DNA of 51,101 nt, taken from Planctomycetaceae bacterium (GTDB lineage: Bacteria > Planctomycetota > Planctomycetia > Pirellulales > UBA1268). The notes below the pieces were generated by a model that searched no databases, was not told the DNA's origin, and was given only the letters and a program-made list of their open reading frames with translations. Positions 9,546 to 16,704 of this stretch are shown here, piece by piece. The stretch covers positions 1-51,101 of the forward strand of contig CANGGC010000001.1 in assembly GCA_947453125.1 (NCBI GenBank). Direction: 5' to 3'. Every line of letters begins with the position of its first letter. Positions within the stretch are counted from its first letter, which is position 1. The position numbers and the translations under genes were made by a program.

Positions 9546-10172
9546 TCAACGTGGCGCTACCGCACGGGATCGCTCGAAGCGGTCGTAGAGCAGATCGAAC
9601 GCCTTGCGCAGATCTTCCCCGGCTTCGACGATCGCCGCGTCCAGATCGCCCGGAAGGATCGTCGTTCCGAACCACTCCCCATGGCCGGGGAGTTGGCCAA
9701 CCAGCGACTCGAGCAGCGCCCTGCTTCCACGACAGGAAACGAGCGTGGGCAAGTCCGTCGGACCGTGGGAGGTCACCATCAATCCGATTCCGAGCCCCCT
9801 GGCCATGCACCGCACCATGGACCGACCCGCAGTTCCGAGGAGTTCCCAGCTATCGATGCAGGCCAGACCGCCCCGGGGCGTTTGCCGCATCGATCGGAGG
9901 ACGCCGAGTACGTCACCCCGACTCCGCATCCTGATCCTCACCACGGGCCGTGATTCCGCAGCGACGACTTCCGACAGATGGAACAGCAGGGTCGACTTCC
10001 CTGTTCCGTGTGGACCTTCGATCGCGCCCGACCCGCCGATGGCTCCGAGTCGCTCGACGAGCGCCGGCAGATCGAGGACTCTCCCACGACTGTCACGCGG
10101 TACGAGACGGGCCGACGAAACGTAACGCGTCGCGAACGGATTTCGACGATGGTGGAAGTGTTCGAAAAGCAT
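9546..10172 (-). CDS. Small P-loop ATPase of an envelope-linked operon
   Basis: This is a 208-residue ATP-binding protein of unknown role. It has a Walker A motif GPHGTGKS at 53-60, a Walker B-like strand GGLACID ending in D107, and a later strand MVTSHGP at about 132-138 that could be the sensor strand. The N-terminus MLFEHFHHRRNPFA resembles a short adaptor-like helix. The ATG at 10172 was chosen because upstream sequence overlaps the preceding gene and looks non-coding. No DNA-binding or membrane segment is visible, so it is expected to be cytoplasmic. It is the last of three genes in one direction, 22 bases after the 148-residue companion gene, so an energy-coupling role with those membrane-linked proteins is an inference. 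Confidence 0.75.
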   Translation of the reverse strand: MLFEHFHHRRNPFATRYVSSARLVPRDSRGRVLDLPALVERLGAIGGSGAIEGPHGTGKSTLLFHLSEVVAAESRPVVRIRMRSRGDVLGVLRSMRQTPRGGLACIDSWELLGTAGRSMVRCMARGLGIGLMVTSHGPTDLPTLVSCRGSRALLESLVGQLPGHGEWFGTTILPGDLDAAIVEAGEDLRKAFDLLYDRFERSRAVAPR

Positions 10173-10194
10173 GAAGTGGGGTCGAGTCGATGAC

Positions 10195-10641
10195 TCACGG
10201 CAGGATCGACGGGGGGACGCGACCGACATTGAACACATGCTCCGAGACATGGTCGCGTCCCGACTCGAAAAACACCCGCAGGCGGATGCACCAGCGGATC
10301 TTCACGATCACCCCCTCGTAGGAGAGCGGGCTCGTTGGAAGTTGGATCGCGAACGTACCTTCCGGCACGACACGGTCGATGGTCTCGGCCGTGGCAAATC
10401 GCTCGAAGGAATGCACCCCGAGATCCTCTTCACCCTTCCCTTCCGTGTACCACAGGGCCGACCGCTCCAACGCCCGGGGCCGCTCGCCGTTGAGACCATC
10501 GATGCAATACTCGACCGTGACCCACTCCCCCGGGTCGTAGCCCCGGCCCGGATGACCGAAACGGAGTTCGATCCGGGGAAACGGCTGGGCCGTACTGGCG
10601 GGAATGTGGTCGTCGCCGTGCTGAGCGTCCGCGGCATTCAT
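10195..10641 (-). CDS. Conserved protein, probable beta-sandwich companion of a membrane protein
   Basis: This 148-residue protein has no recognised function. Its start overlaps the stop of the upstream membrane protein gene by four bases (ATGA), a sign of translational coupling. The sequence is a series of predicted beta strands with motifs FPRIELRFG, YDPGEWVTVEY, ALWYTEGKGEEDLGVH and VIVKIRWCIRLRVFF. The regular alternation and the W-Y-T-E-G-K-G-E-E-D pattern suggest an arrestin-like or Ig-like sandwich resembling the C-terminal part of its upstream neighbour; this is inference. No signal peptide or membrane helix is visible, so it is likely cytoplasmic. Confidence 0.75.
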   Translation of the reverse strand: MNAADAQHGDDHIPASTAQPFPRIELRFGHPGRGYDPGEWVTVEYCIDGLNGERPRALERSALWYTEGKGEEDLGVHSFERFATAETIDRVVPEGTFAIQLPTSPLSYEGVIVKIRWCIRLRVFFESGRDHVSEHVFNVGRVPPSILP

Positions 10642-11720
10642 TCCAGCGACTCCACGGTTTCGGTGGATGCCGTCGGGACCGCCGCCTTCACCGGCAGCAC
10701 GACCACGGGAAACACGCGGGTGAACTCGGGCCAGCGGTCGGGCAGTGCCCGAACAACGATCCGCCACTGCACGGCATTGTTCTCACTCGAGAAGGAGTGC
10801 ATGGCATCGGCCGGAATCGTCACGGCCACACGTGCCTCGAAACTCCCCCCCGGCACCGGCTGCACTCGTTGCCAGCGCGACACGGGAACCCTCCGCACGA
10901 CGAGTCGCTGGGTTCTGGTGTCGGTGCCCTGCCGGAAGGTCGCCGTCTCCTCCAATTCGAGCCCGAGATCGATCGACCTGAAAAGATGCGCACCTCCCTG
11001 CCCGAGCCGGACGTCATACGACACGCCCGGGACGAGCGGGTGGTCGGAGATCTCGACATGCGTTGGCCCCACGGACGTGGAGAGGATGGCGGCCCTGACG
11101 AACAACACCACCCCGCCGACGCCGACCGCGACGAACGGCACGAGCAAGCCGATCAGCAACCAATCGGTCGTCCCGCGGATGAGATCGGCCCCCACCCCGA
11201 CGGCAAGCACCACGACCACGGCGTTCCACAGCAGCGCGAACAACCCGAACCCGACCAACGTCCAATTCTCGGGGCTCTCGAGGGGAAGCCGATACCTGAG
11301 CACGATGCCGGGTGAGTTCTCGAGGTTGTCGCACGAGGGCACTCCCGGATGCCCAGGCACCACCGGGGAGGCGCCGGCAAGGCCGTCGAGGATCACCGTT
11401 TTCGACGCTGCCGCCCGATGCTCTTGCGACTTTCCCCATGTTCGCACCACCCGAACGAGCCCGGAGCCACCGAAGGCCAACAGCGCCAGCGGAATGAGGA
11501 GCGTCAGCAGCCACATCCACCATTCGTAGCCACGCTGGAGCACGACCGAGTCTGGATCAGCCGGCGCATAGGACACGGCTCCGGTCACCAAGAGAAGTCC
11601 GAACACGATCCCAGCACCGACCAGCAGTGCGTAGAAGAGCCCCTCGGCAAACGACCCCCAGGCATGGGAGTCGGTTCGCCGGTGGCCCCGCTTCTTGGTG
11701 AAGAACCGCGGAAATCTCAT
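10638..11720 (-). CDS. Four-helix membrane protein with C-terminal beta domain
   Basis: This 360-residue inner-membrane protein has unknown function. A basic N-terminus (MRFPRFFTKKRGHRR) precedes hydrophobic helices at about 27-50, 68-92, 155-178 and 185-210. The region between helices 2 and 3 (about 93-155) is polar. About 150 residues after helix 4 form a strand-rich domain ending with NAVQWRIVVRA and the motif FTRVFPVVVLP, a pattern reminiscent of DUF3592-type or arrestin-like domains. It is the first gene of a three-gene unit and overlaps the next gene by four bases. The stop of the alpha-CTD gene reading the same way lies about 75 bases upstream. Confidence 0.8.
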   Translation of the reverse strand: MRFPRFFTKKRGHRRTDSHAWGSFAEGLFYALLVGAGIVFGLLLVTGAVSYAPADPDSVVLQRGYEWWMWLLTLLIPLALLAFGGSGLVRVVRTWGKSQEHRAAASKTVILDGLAGASPVVPGHPGVPSCDNLENSPGIVLRYRLPLESPENWTLVGFGLFALLWNAVVVVLAVGVGADLIRGTTDWLLIGLLVPFVAVGVGGVVLFVRAAILSTSVGPTHVEISDHPLVPGVSYDVRLGQGGAHLFRSIDLGLELEETATFRQGTDTRTQRLVVRRVPVSRWQRVQPVPGGSFEARVAVTIPADAMHSFSSENNAVQWRIVVRALPDRWPEFTRVFPVVVLPVKAAVPTASTETVESLE

Positions 11721-11796
11721 GGCCGGTCAACCCGCACGTGCGCCGGCCGGCGGTTCGCTCCGTCCCGCCGGATACCCCGGCCCGTTCGTCCGGAGT

Positions 11797-12117
11797 TCAG
11801 TTGGGATCTTCGCTGGCCGACCCGGACAGTCCGCCCGTTCCCTGCAACGTCGCCTGAGGGGAGGATGACTGCGCCGAGCGGTAGAAGCCGATCTTCTCGA
11901 GGGCCCGATAAACCTCCTCGAGCGTCTTCTCCCCGAAATTGGAGATACCGAGGAGATCGGCTCGCTTGCACTTGAGGAGATCGTGGACGGTGAAGATGCC
12001 CTTCTCTTCGAGGCAGTTCGTCGTCCGCACCGAGAGACCGATCTCGGCAGTGCTCATGTCGAGCTTCTCCGCCATTTCGTCCGATTGCGTCAGATTTCTG
12101 TACGGAACGCGTGGCAT
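11797..12117 (-). CDS. Stand-alone RNA polymerase alpha C-terminal domain protein
   Basis: This 106-residue protein consists almost entirely of one alpha-CTD-like helix-hairpin-helix domain (residues about 15-80) with no assembly (alpha-NTD) domain. Aligning by eye to E. coli alpha, the DNA-contacting residues are retained: R31 (R265), N34 (N268), C35 (C269), G62 (G296), K64 (K298) and E68 (E302), with Thr for S299 at T65. It could therefore bind UP-element-like DNA or transcription factors, but cannot join the polymerase through the usual alpha dimer interface. The ATG at 12117 has GGAGGG seven bases upstream; the frame is open further upstream without coding character. The Ser-rich tail at 81-106 is probably disordered. 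It is divergent from the uvrD-type helicase. Function is inferred; similar single-domain proteins are annotated in planctomycetes. Confidence 0.88.
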   Translation of the reverse strand: MPRVPYRNLTQSDEMAEKLDMSTAEIGLSVRTTNCLEEKGIFTVHDLLKCKRADLLGISNFGEKTLEEVYRALEKIGFYRSAQSSSPQATLQGTGGLSGSASEDPN

Positions 12118-12467
12118 GGGTTCCCTCCCGTGCGGCGGACCGGCTTCCCGGTCCATGGGCGTCGTGTCCCGGGAATGTCCCGGGAATCGGAACCGTCTGT
12201 GACGAGGTACCATCGGGCATCCCTGCTCCGCCCTGGTGGGGCGACTCTTCATCGATCGTACAGCCCGCTTGGCGGAGGACGGGGTTTTCCCCGGCCCGCC
12301 ACTGCGATGAACCCGATCAATGATCCGATGGCACCGTCTTCCGACGGGGAAGAAATATACTCCGGATCACGGGATTCCGACTACCTCCCGGTCGGCATCC
12401 ACCTCTCTTCCCCCAAACCACGCATCCCACCGGGATTCACCGCTGCGGCGGGATCGACCAGGAACGC
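12118..12467 (+). promoter_or_regulatory. 350-bp divergent intergenic region between alpha-CTD protein and helicase
   Basis: No convincing gene is visible. On the plus strand a -10-like TATACT lies at 12356-12361, about 105 bases before the helicase start, but no good -35 hexamer sits at 16-18 bases. A direct, partly palindromic stretch GTCCCGGGAATGTCCCGGGAA lies near 12166-12186, with two copies of GTCCCGGGAA spaced eleven bases apart. That could be an operator for the leftward gene but is unproven. Confidence 0.3.
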
Positions 12468-14858
12468 ATGCAACTCGACACTCTCAATGAGTCGCAGCGT
12501 CTGGCGGCCACGCACATGGAAGGCCCGCTTCTGGTCCTCGCTGGGCCCGGTAGTGGCAAGACCCGTGTCGTCACCCACCGGATCGCCCACCTCATCTCAC
12601 AGGGCGTTCCGGCCAGGAACATCGTCGCACTCTCCTTCACCAACAAGGCTGCCGACGAGATGCGCCGCCGCGTGACGGCACTCGTGGGGCCCCAAGCGGT
12701 GGAAATGGGAACGTTTCACCGGTTCGCGGCCCGGCTGCTCCGGACCCACGCAAGGATGGTCGGACTGACGAGCGATTACTCGATCCTCGACACCGATGAC
12801 TCCGGATCGGTGATGAAGCGGGCGGCGAAGCGCCTCGGGCTGAACCTCACGCACACCCCAGTCGACCGTCTCGCGGGAATCATCAGCCGTGCCAAGAATG
12901 ACCTCCGGACACCGGAGACCTTCGAGCCCGGTTGGGGACGGCCGGCCGACGAGGTCGCCGTGCGATTGTGGCCCGTCTATCAACAGATGATGCTCGAGTG
13001 CAACGCCGTCGACTTCGACGACCTCCTCGTCCATGTGGCACGGTTGATCATCGACAACCCGGAACTCCGCAGCCAACTCGACGCCCGCCACCGCTGGATT
13101 CTCGTCGACGAATACCAGGACACCAACGCCGCCCAATATGCGATCCTCCGCGGCCTGTCGATTGACCACCCGAATCTCTCGGTGACGGGCGATCCCGACC
13201 AGGCGATCTATGGGTGGCGAGGGGCGAGCATCCGCAACATCCTGGAGTTCGAGCGTGATTACCCCTCAGCAAGCGTTGTGAAACTCGAGCACAACTACCG
13301 CAGCACGGCCAACATCCTCGCGACGGCCGACCGCCTCATCGCGCACAACACCCGGCGGAAGCCGAAACGCCTCCTCACCGATGCGCCTGACGGATCCCCG
13401 GTCCGCATCGTGCTCGATGCGTCAGGACACGAAGAGGCTGAACGGATCGCCGACGAGATCGCCATATCGATCACGACGTCGGCACGCTCCCCTCGCGATT
13501 TCGCGATCCTCTTCCGGACCAACGCGCTCTCCCGTTCCCTCGAGTTCGCGCTTCGTTCCCGGGGCGTCCCCTATCAGCTTCTCCGCGGTGTGGAGTTCTT
13601 CAAACGACGGGAAATCCGCGACGTCGTCGCCTGGCTGCGGCTCCTGCGGAATCCGCGAGACGACGAGGCGCTCCTCCGGGTCGTCAACGTCCCAGCACGC
13701 GGCATCGGTCGGCAGTCGCTCGACCTCCTCTCGGCGTGGGCCGCCGACCACGCCATGCCACTGCTCACCGCCTGTGGACGGGCGAAGTCGGTCCCCGGTC
13801 TGTCAGCACGGGCAGCGACGTCGATCGGTCGATTTGCCGCTCTCCAGGCCTCGCTCGCCAGGGTCGCAGCGACCGAACCGTCGGTGGCGGCACTCCTCGA
13901 AGCGGTGCTCGAGCAGACTGGCTACCGCGCCATGCTGGCCGACGACGAGGACGAAGAGGGGGACGACCGTCTTGCCAACGTCGAGGAATTGATCACGGCG
14001 GCCAGGCAGGCCGATGCCGCGTACGCATCCGACCCGCAGGGACGCGAAGAGGACGAATCGCCGCTCGGCTCCTTCCTCGACACGACGGCCCTGGTGGCAG
14101 ACACCGACGTCTGGGACCCTGCCGCCGACCGGGTGTCGCTGATGACGTTCCATGCCGCCAAAGGGCTCGAGTTCCCGGTCGTCTTTCTCGTGGCGATGGA
14201 GGACGGCATTCTTCCCCACCAACGGAGCCTCGATCACCCCGATCAACTCGAGGAGGAACGGCGACTGGTGTTCGTGGGAATCACCCGCGGCATGGAACAG
14301 GTTCACGCCAGTTGTGCCCGGATGCGTGACTACCGGGGAACCCGACGGATCGGCTGCCCAAGCCTGTTTCTCGCCGAGATCTCGGGCGCCGGGACGGAGG
14401 TGACCGGCACCGAGGCGCCGGCAGGGAACGCACTTGGCGGAAGACGACCGGGCGCAGATGACGAGTCCCAACTGCCCCCCGACTCCTGGGACGAAGATCA
14501 GGGGTGGGCAGCGCCGACGGCCGACAGACGCCCACCTGCGGCCAGGGATGACGGCCTCGTCATGGACCTTGATGACGAGGCCTCACCACCGATACGTTCC
14601 AAGACGGCCTCGCGACCCGCCCGCCCAGCACCAGCGCTCGAGACAGCCGCCGATCTCGCCCGGAGAACGACCGGGCGGCAGCCCCCCACCCCCGTGATCC
14701 AAGGGCAGCGCGTGCGGCATGCCGAATACGGCGAGGGAACTGTCGCCGGTGTGAGCGGCACCGGGGTGCGGTCGGTCGCGACGGTAATCTTCGATGGGCC
14801 CGCCGGCACTCGACGCTTCATCCTCTCGCATGGCGCCCTCGAACCCCTCGCGGACTGA
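12468..14858 (+). CDS. ATP-dependent DNA helicase, UvrD/PcrA type
   Basis: This is a superfamily 1A 3'-5' DNA helicase for repair and recombination. The 796-residue protein shows all motifs in order: Walker A AGPGSGKT near residue 25, FTNKAADEM, TFHRFAARLLR, motif II VDEYQDTNAAQ, motif III GDPDQAIYGWRGA, LEHNYRST, motif V MTFHAAKGLEFPVV and motif VI ERRLVFVGITRG. After a polar linker of about 120 residues, the C-terminus GQRVRHAEYGEGTVAGV to ILSHGALEPL matches the Tudor-like domain by which PcrA/UvrD contacts RNA polymerase. The ATG at 12468 places the Q motif (LNESQRLAA) at the N-terminus as in the family. It converges on the fcl-like gene with a 17-base gap. Confidence 0.96.
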   Translation: MQLDTLNESQRLAATHMEGPLLVLAGPGSGKTRVVTHRIAHLISQGVPARNIVALSFTNKAADEMRRRVTALVGPQAVEMGTFHRFAARLLRTHARMVGLTSDYSILDTDDSGSVMKRAAKRLGLNLTHTPVDRLAGIISRAKNDLRTPETFEPGWGRPADEVAVRLWPVYQQMMLECNAVDFDDLLVHVARLIIDNPELRSQLDARHRWILVDEYQDTNAAQYAILRGLSIDHPNLSVTGDPDQAIYGWRGASIRNILEFERDYPSASVVKLEHNYRSTANILATADRLIAHNTRRKPKRLLTDAPDGSPVRIVLDASGHEEAERIADEIAISITTSARSPRDFAILFRTNALSRSLEFALRSRGVPYQLLRGVEFFKRREIRDVVAWLRLLRNPRDDEALLRVVNVPARGIGRQSLDLLSAWAADHAMPLLTACGRAKSVPGLSARAATSIGRFAALQASLARVAATEPSVAALLEAVLEQTGYRAMLADDEDEEGDDRLANVEELITAARQADAAYASDPQGREEDESPLGSFLDTTALVADTDVWDPAADRVSLMTFHAAKGLEFPVVFLVAMEDGILPHQRSLDHPDQLEEERRLVFVGITRGMEQVHASCARMRDYRGTRRIGCPSLFLAEISGAGTEVTGTEAPAGNALGGRRPGADDESQLPPDSWDEDQGWAAPTADRRPPAARDDGLVMDLDDEASPPIRSKTASRPARPAPALETAADLARRTTGRQPPTPVIQGQRVRHAEYGEGTVAGVSGTGVRSVATVIFDGPAGTRRFILSHGALEPLAD

Positions 14859-14875
14859 TCGTCCCGGGCCGCCGC

Positions 14876-15817
14876 TCATCCGCTCCGCTCGCGCCACCAC
14901 TGAATTGTCTCCGCGAGCCCCTGATCAAAATCGCGGGTCGGGTGCCAATCGAGCAGCCTCTTGGCGCGGGAGATGTCGAGGCCGCGACGGGGTTGACCAT
15001 CGGGCTTCGATCGATCCCAGACAATCCGCCCCCGATAGCCGCAGCCATTCACCACCTTCGCCACGAGGTCACGGATCGCGATCTCCTCCCCGCCACCGAG
15101 ATTGATCGGAACCGGATCCTCGATCCGCTCAGCCGCCCTCACCACCGCCTCCGCGGCGTCCTCGACATGGAGGAACTCCCGAGTGGCCATCCCGGATCCC
15201 CAGCAGACCATCTCCGGCATGCCGGCCCGGCGTGCCTCCTCACACCTCCGGATCAACGCCGGAATGACATGGCTCGTGGCTGGATCGAAATCGTCGCCGG
15301 GCCCGTAGAGATTCACTGGCACCACCACCGCCGAGCGGAGGCCGTACTGCCGCCGGTAGGCGTCGAGCATCACGAACAGTGCCTTTTTGGCGATCCCGTA
15401 GGGGGCGTTGGTGACCTCTGGGTAGCCGTTCCAGAGGTCGTCCTCCCGGAACGGCACAGCGCAGTCACGCGGATACGCGCAGACCGTGCCAGTGTGGACG
15501 AACTTCTCCACGCCGGCCCGTCGGGCGTGCTCGACGAGGTGCAGGCCCATCGCCATGTTGGCGTAGAAGAAACGCCCCGGAGACGCCCGATTCGCGCCGA
15601 TGCCGCCGACCTCTGCGGCCAGGTGAATCACGACGTCGGGCCGAGCTGTATGGTAGAGGCGTGCGACGGCCGATTCGTCGGTGAGGTCGCAGGAGTCGCG
15701 CCGCGGCACGATCACCTGATCATCGGAAACACCACGGGCGCGGAGCACCCGACAGACTGCCGTCCCCAGGAATCCGGCACCACCGGTGAGAACGATCCGC
15801 TTCCTCGAAAGGTCCAT
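14876..15817 (-). CDS. fcl: GDP-L-fucose synthase-like NAD-dependent epimerase/reductase
   Basis: This 313-residue short-chain dehydrogenase is predicted to convert GDP-4-keto-6-deoxymannose to GDP-L-fucose or a related sugar. It has the NADP-binding motif TGGAGFLG near the N-terminus, AAEVGGIGAN, then TGTVCAYP and the catalytic YGIAKK (Tyr-x-x-x-Lys). The substrate region contains PVNLYGPGDDFDPATSHVIPA and WGSGMATREFLHVEDAA, as in GDP-fucose synthases. The ATG at 15817 has AAAGG upstream and gives the family length; upstream in-frame sequence is proline-rich and overlaps the EpsI-like gene. It lies 82 bases after that gene, last in the exosortase/EPS operon, so it probably supplies a deoxysugar for the polysaccharide. 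The partner GDP-mannose dehydratase is not in the window. Confidence 0.9.
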   Translation of the reverse strand: MDLSRKRIVLTGGAGFLGTAVCRVLRARGVSDDQVIVPRRDSCDLTDESAVARLYHTARPDVVIHLAAEVGGIGANRASPGRFFYANMAMGLHLVEHARRAGVEKFVHTGTVCAYPRDCAVPFREDDLWNGYPEVTNAPYGIAKKALFVMLDAYRRQYGLRSAVVVPVNLYGPGDDFDPATSHVIPALIRRCEEARRAGMPEMVCWGSGMATREFLHVEDAAEAVVRAAERIEDPVPINLGGGEEIAIRDLVAKVVNGCGYRGRIVWDRSKPDGQPRRGLDISRAKRLLDWHPTRDFDQGLAETIQWWRERSG

Positions 15818-15899
15818 GCCTAAGCCTTTGGGCCCCTCGACCACCGCTTCCCACGCTCTACCTACCGCCGGGAAGACGCCTGCCCCGGTAGCTCCGGGA

Positions 15900-16664
15900 T
15901 CACGATGCCCCGCTCGGGGCGGGGCCTGAGGATCGGGTTCCCCCGTCACCGGCAGTCGCTTGGGCGGGCGCCTCGTCAACGAAGATCACTCGATCGAACT
16001 CGGGGATCAGATCGGCGAGGAACTGGAGTCCGGTCCGACTCCCCTCTCCACGCGGCATGGCGGTCTCGTCGATGATCGCGTAGATCTTGAACACCGACGG
16101 GTTGTTGGCAAGTTCGATGCGGGCGATCTGGGGCGCGATCCACTTGCCGGTCACAGCGTAAGTCCAAAAAATCCGCAGGCTTTCCCCAGGCTTTTTGAAG
16201 GAGCCTGAGAAGGCCTCGGCCGTGGCGCCATCCTCGAGCGGGATCGTCTCCCGGTGTTCCTGTTCGGCGATCTCGAAGCCGGCGCTCGGATAACAGCGGT
16301 CCGGGGTGTGCCCGGAAGCATCGCTCGGGGTGGCGCAGACCACGAACACACCGACCCTAGCGCCGCTGTCGACGTTTTGATATTCCCGCGAGATGTGCCC
16401 CACCGCCCCTGCGACTTTGAGCTGGGCAGGGTCGGCCTCAGTCTCGCCCACCATCCTCCACGGACCGAATTCCTTTGGGAAAGACGCCTCCAGCCGCGTG
16501 GCATTCCGCTGGAGTTCCTCACTGACGTTTTTCCCGGTCCAACGCCCCGTCAGCACCCCCTGGGCAGCCGTCACCCCAACCACGGCCACCAAGCCGAGGA
16601 TCACCGGCAACCATGTGGAGACAGTGGAGACAGTGGAGGATGTGGAGACTAAGGTCGATTTCAT
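15900..16664 (-). CDS. Exosortase-associated EpsI family protein
   Basis: This 254-residue protein resembles the EpsI (DUF3485) family found next to exosortase genes. An N-terminal Ser/Thr/Val-rich segment precedes one hydrophobic helix at about 18-37, so it is membrane-anchored or secreted. The following domain has the family features FPKEFGPWRMVGE, VFVVCATPSDASGHTPDRCYPSAGF with two Cys, and FWTYAV. The gene lies between the Wzc-like gene (40-base gap) and the fcl-like gene in the same direction, which supports the call. Its 5' end carries four tandem 9-base units (16615-16650) encoding repeats of STV. The exact biochemical role of EpsI proteins is not settled; involvement in EPS export or processing is assumed. 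Confidence 0.88.
   Translation of the reverse strand: MKSTLVSTSSTVSTVSTWLPVILGLVAVVGVTAAQGVLTGRWTGKNVSEELQRNATRLEASFPKEFGPWRMVGETEADPAQLKVAGAVGHISREYQNVDSGARVGVFVVCATPSDASGHTPDRCYPSAGFEIAEQEHRETIPLEDGATAEAFSGSFKKPGESLRIFWTYAVTGKWIAPQIARIELANNPSVFKIYAIIDETAMPRGEGSRTGLQFLADLIPEFDRVIFVDEAPAQATAGDGGTRSSGPAPSGAS
16615..16650 (-). repeat. Four tandem 9-bp repeats at the 5' end of the EpsI-like gene
   Basis: On the plus strand the unit reads GTGGAG followed by three variable bases, four times in a row. In the protein it encodes repeated Ser-Thr-Val just before the membrane helix. Nine is a multiple of three, so copy changes would keep the frame. Confidence 0.8.
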
Positions 16665-16704
16665 CTGTTCTGCAATCCTGCTTGGTCAACCGATCGGCGG
16701 ACGA

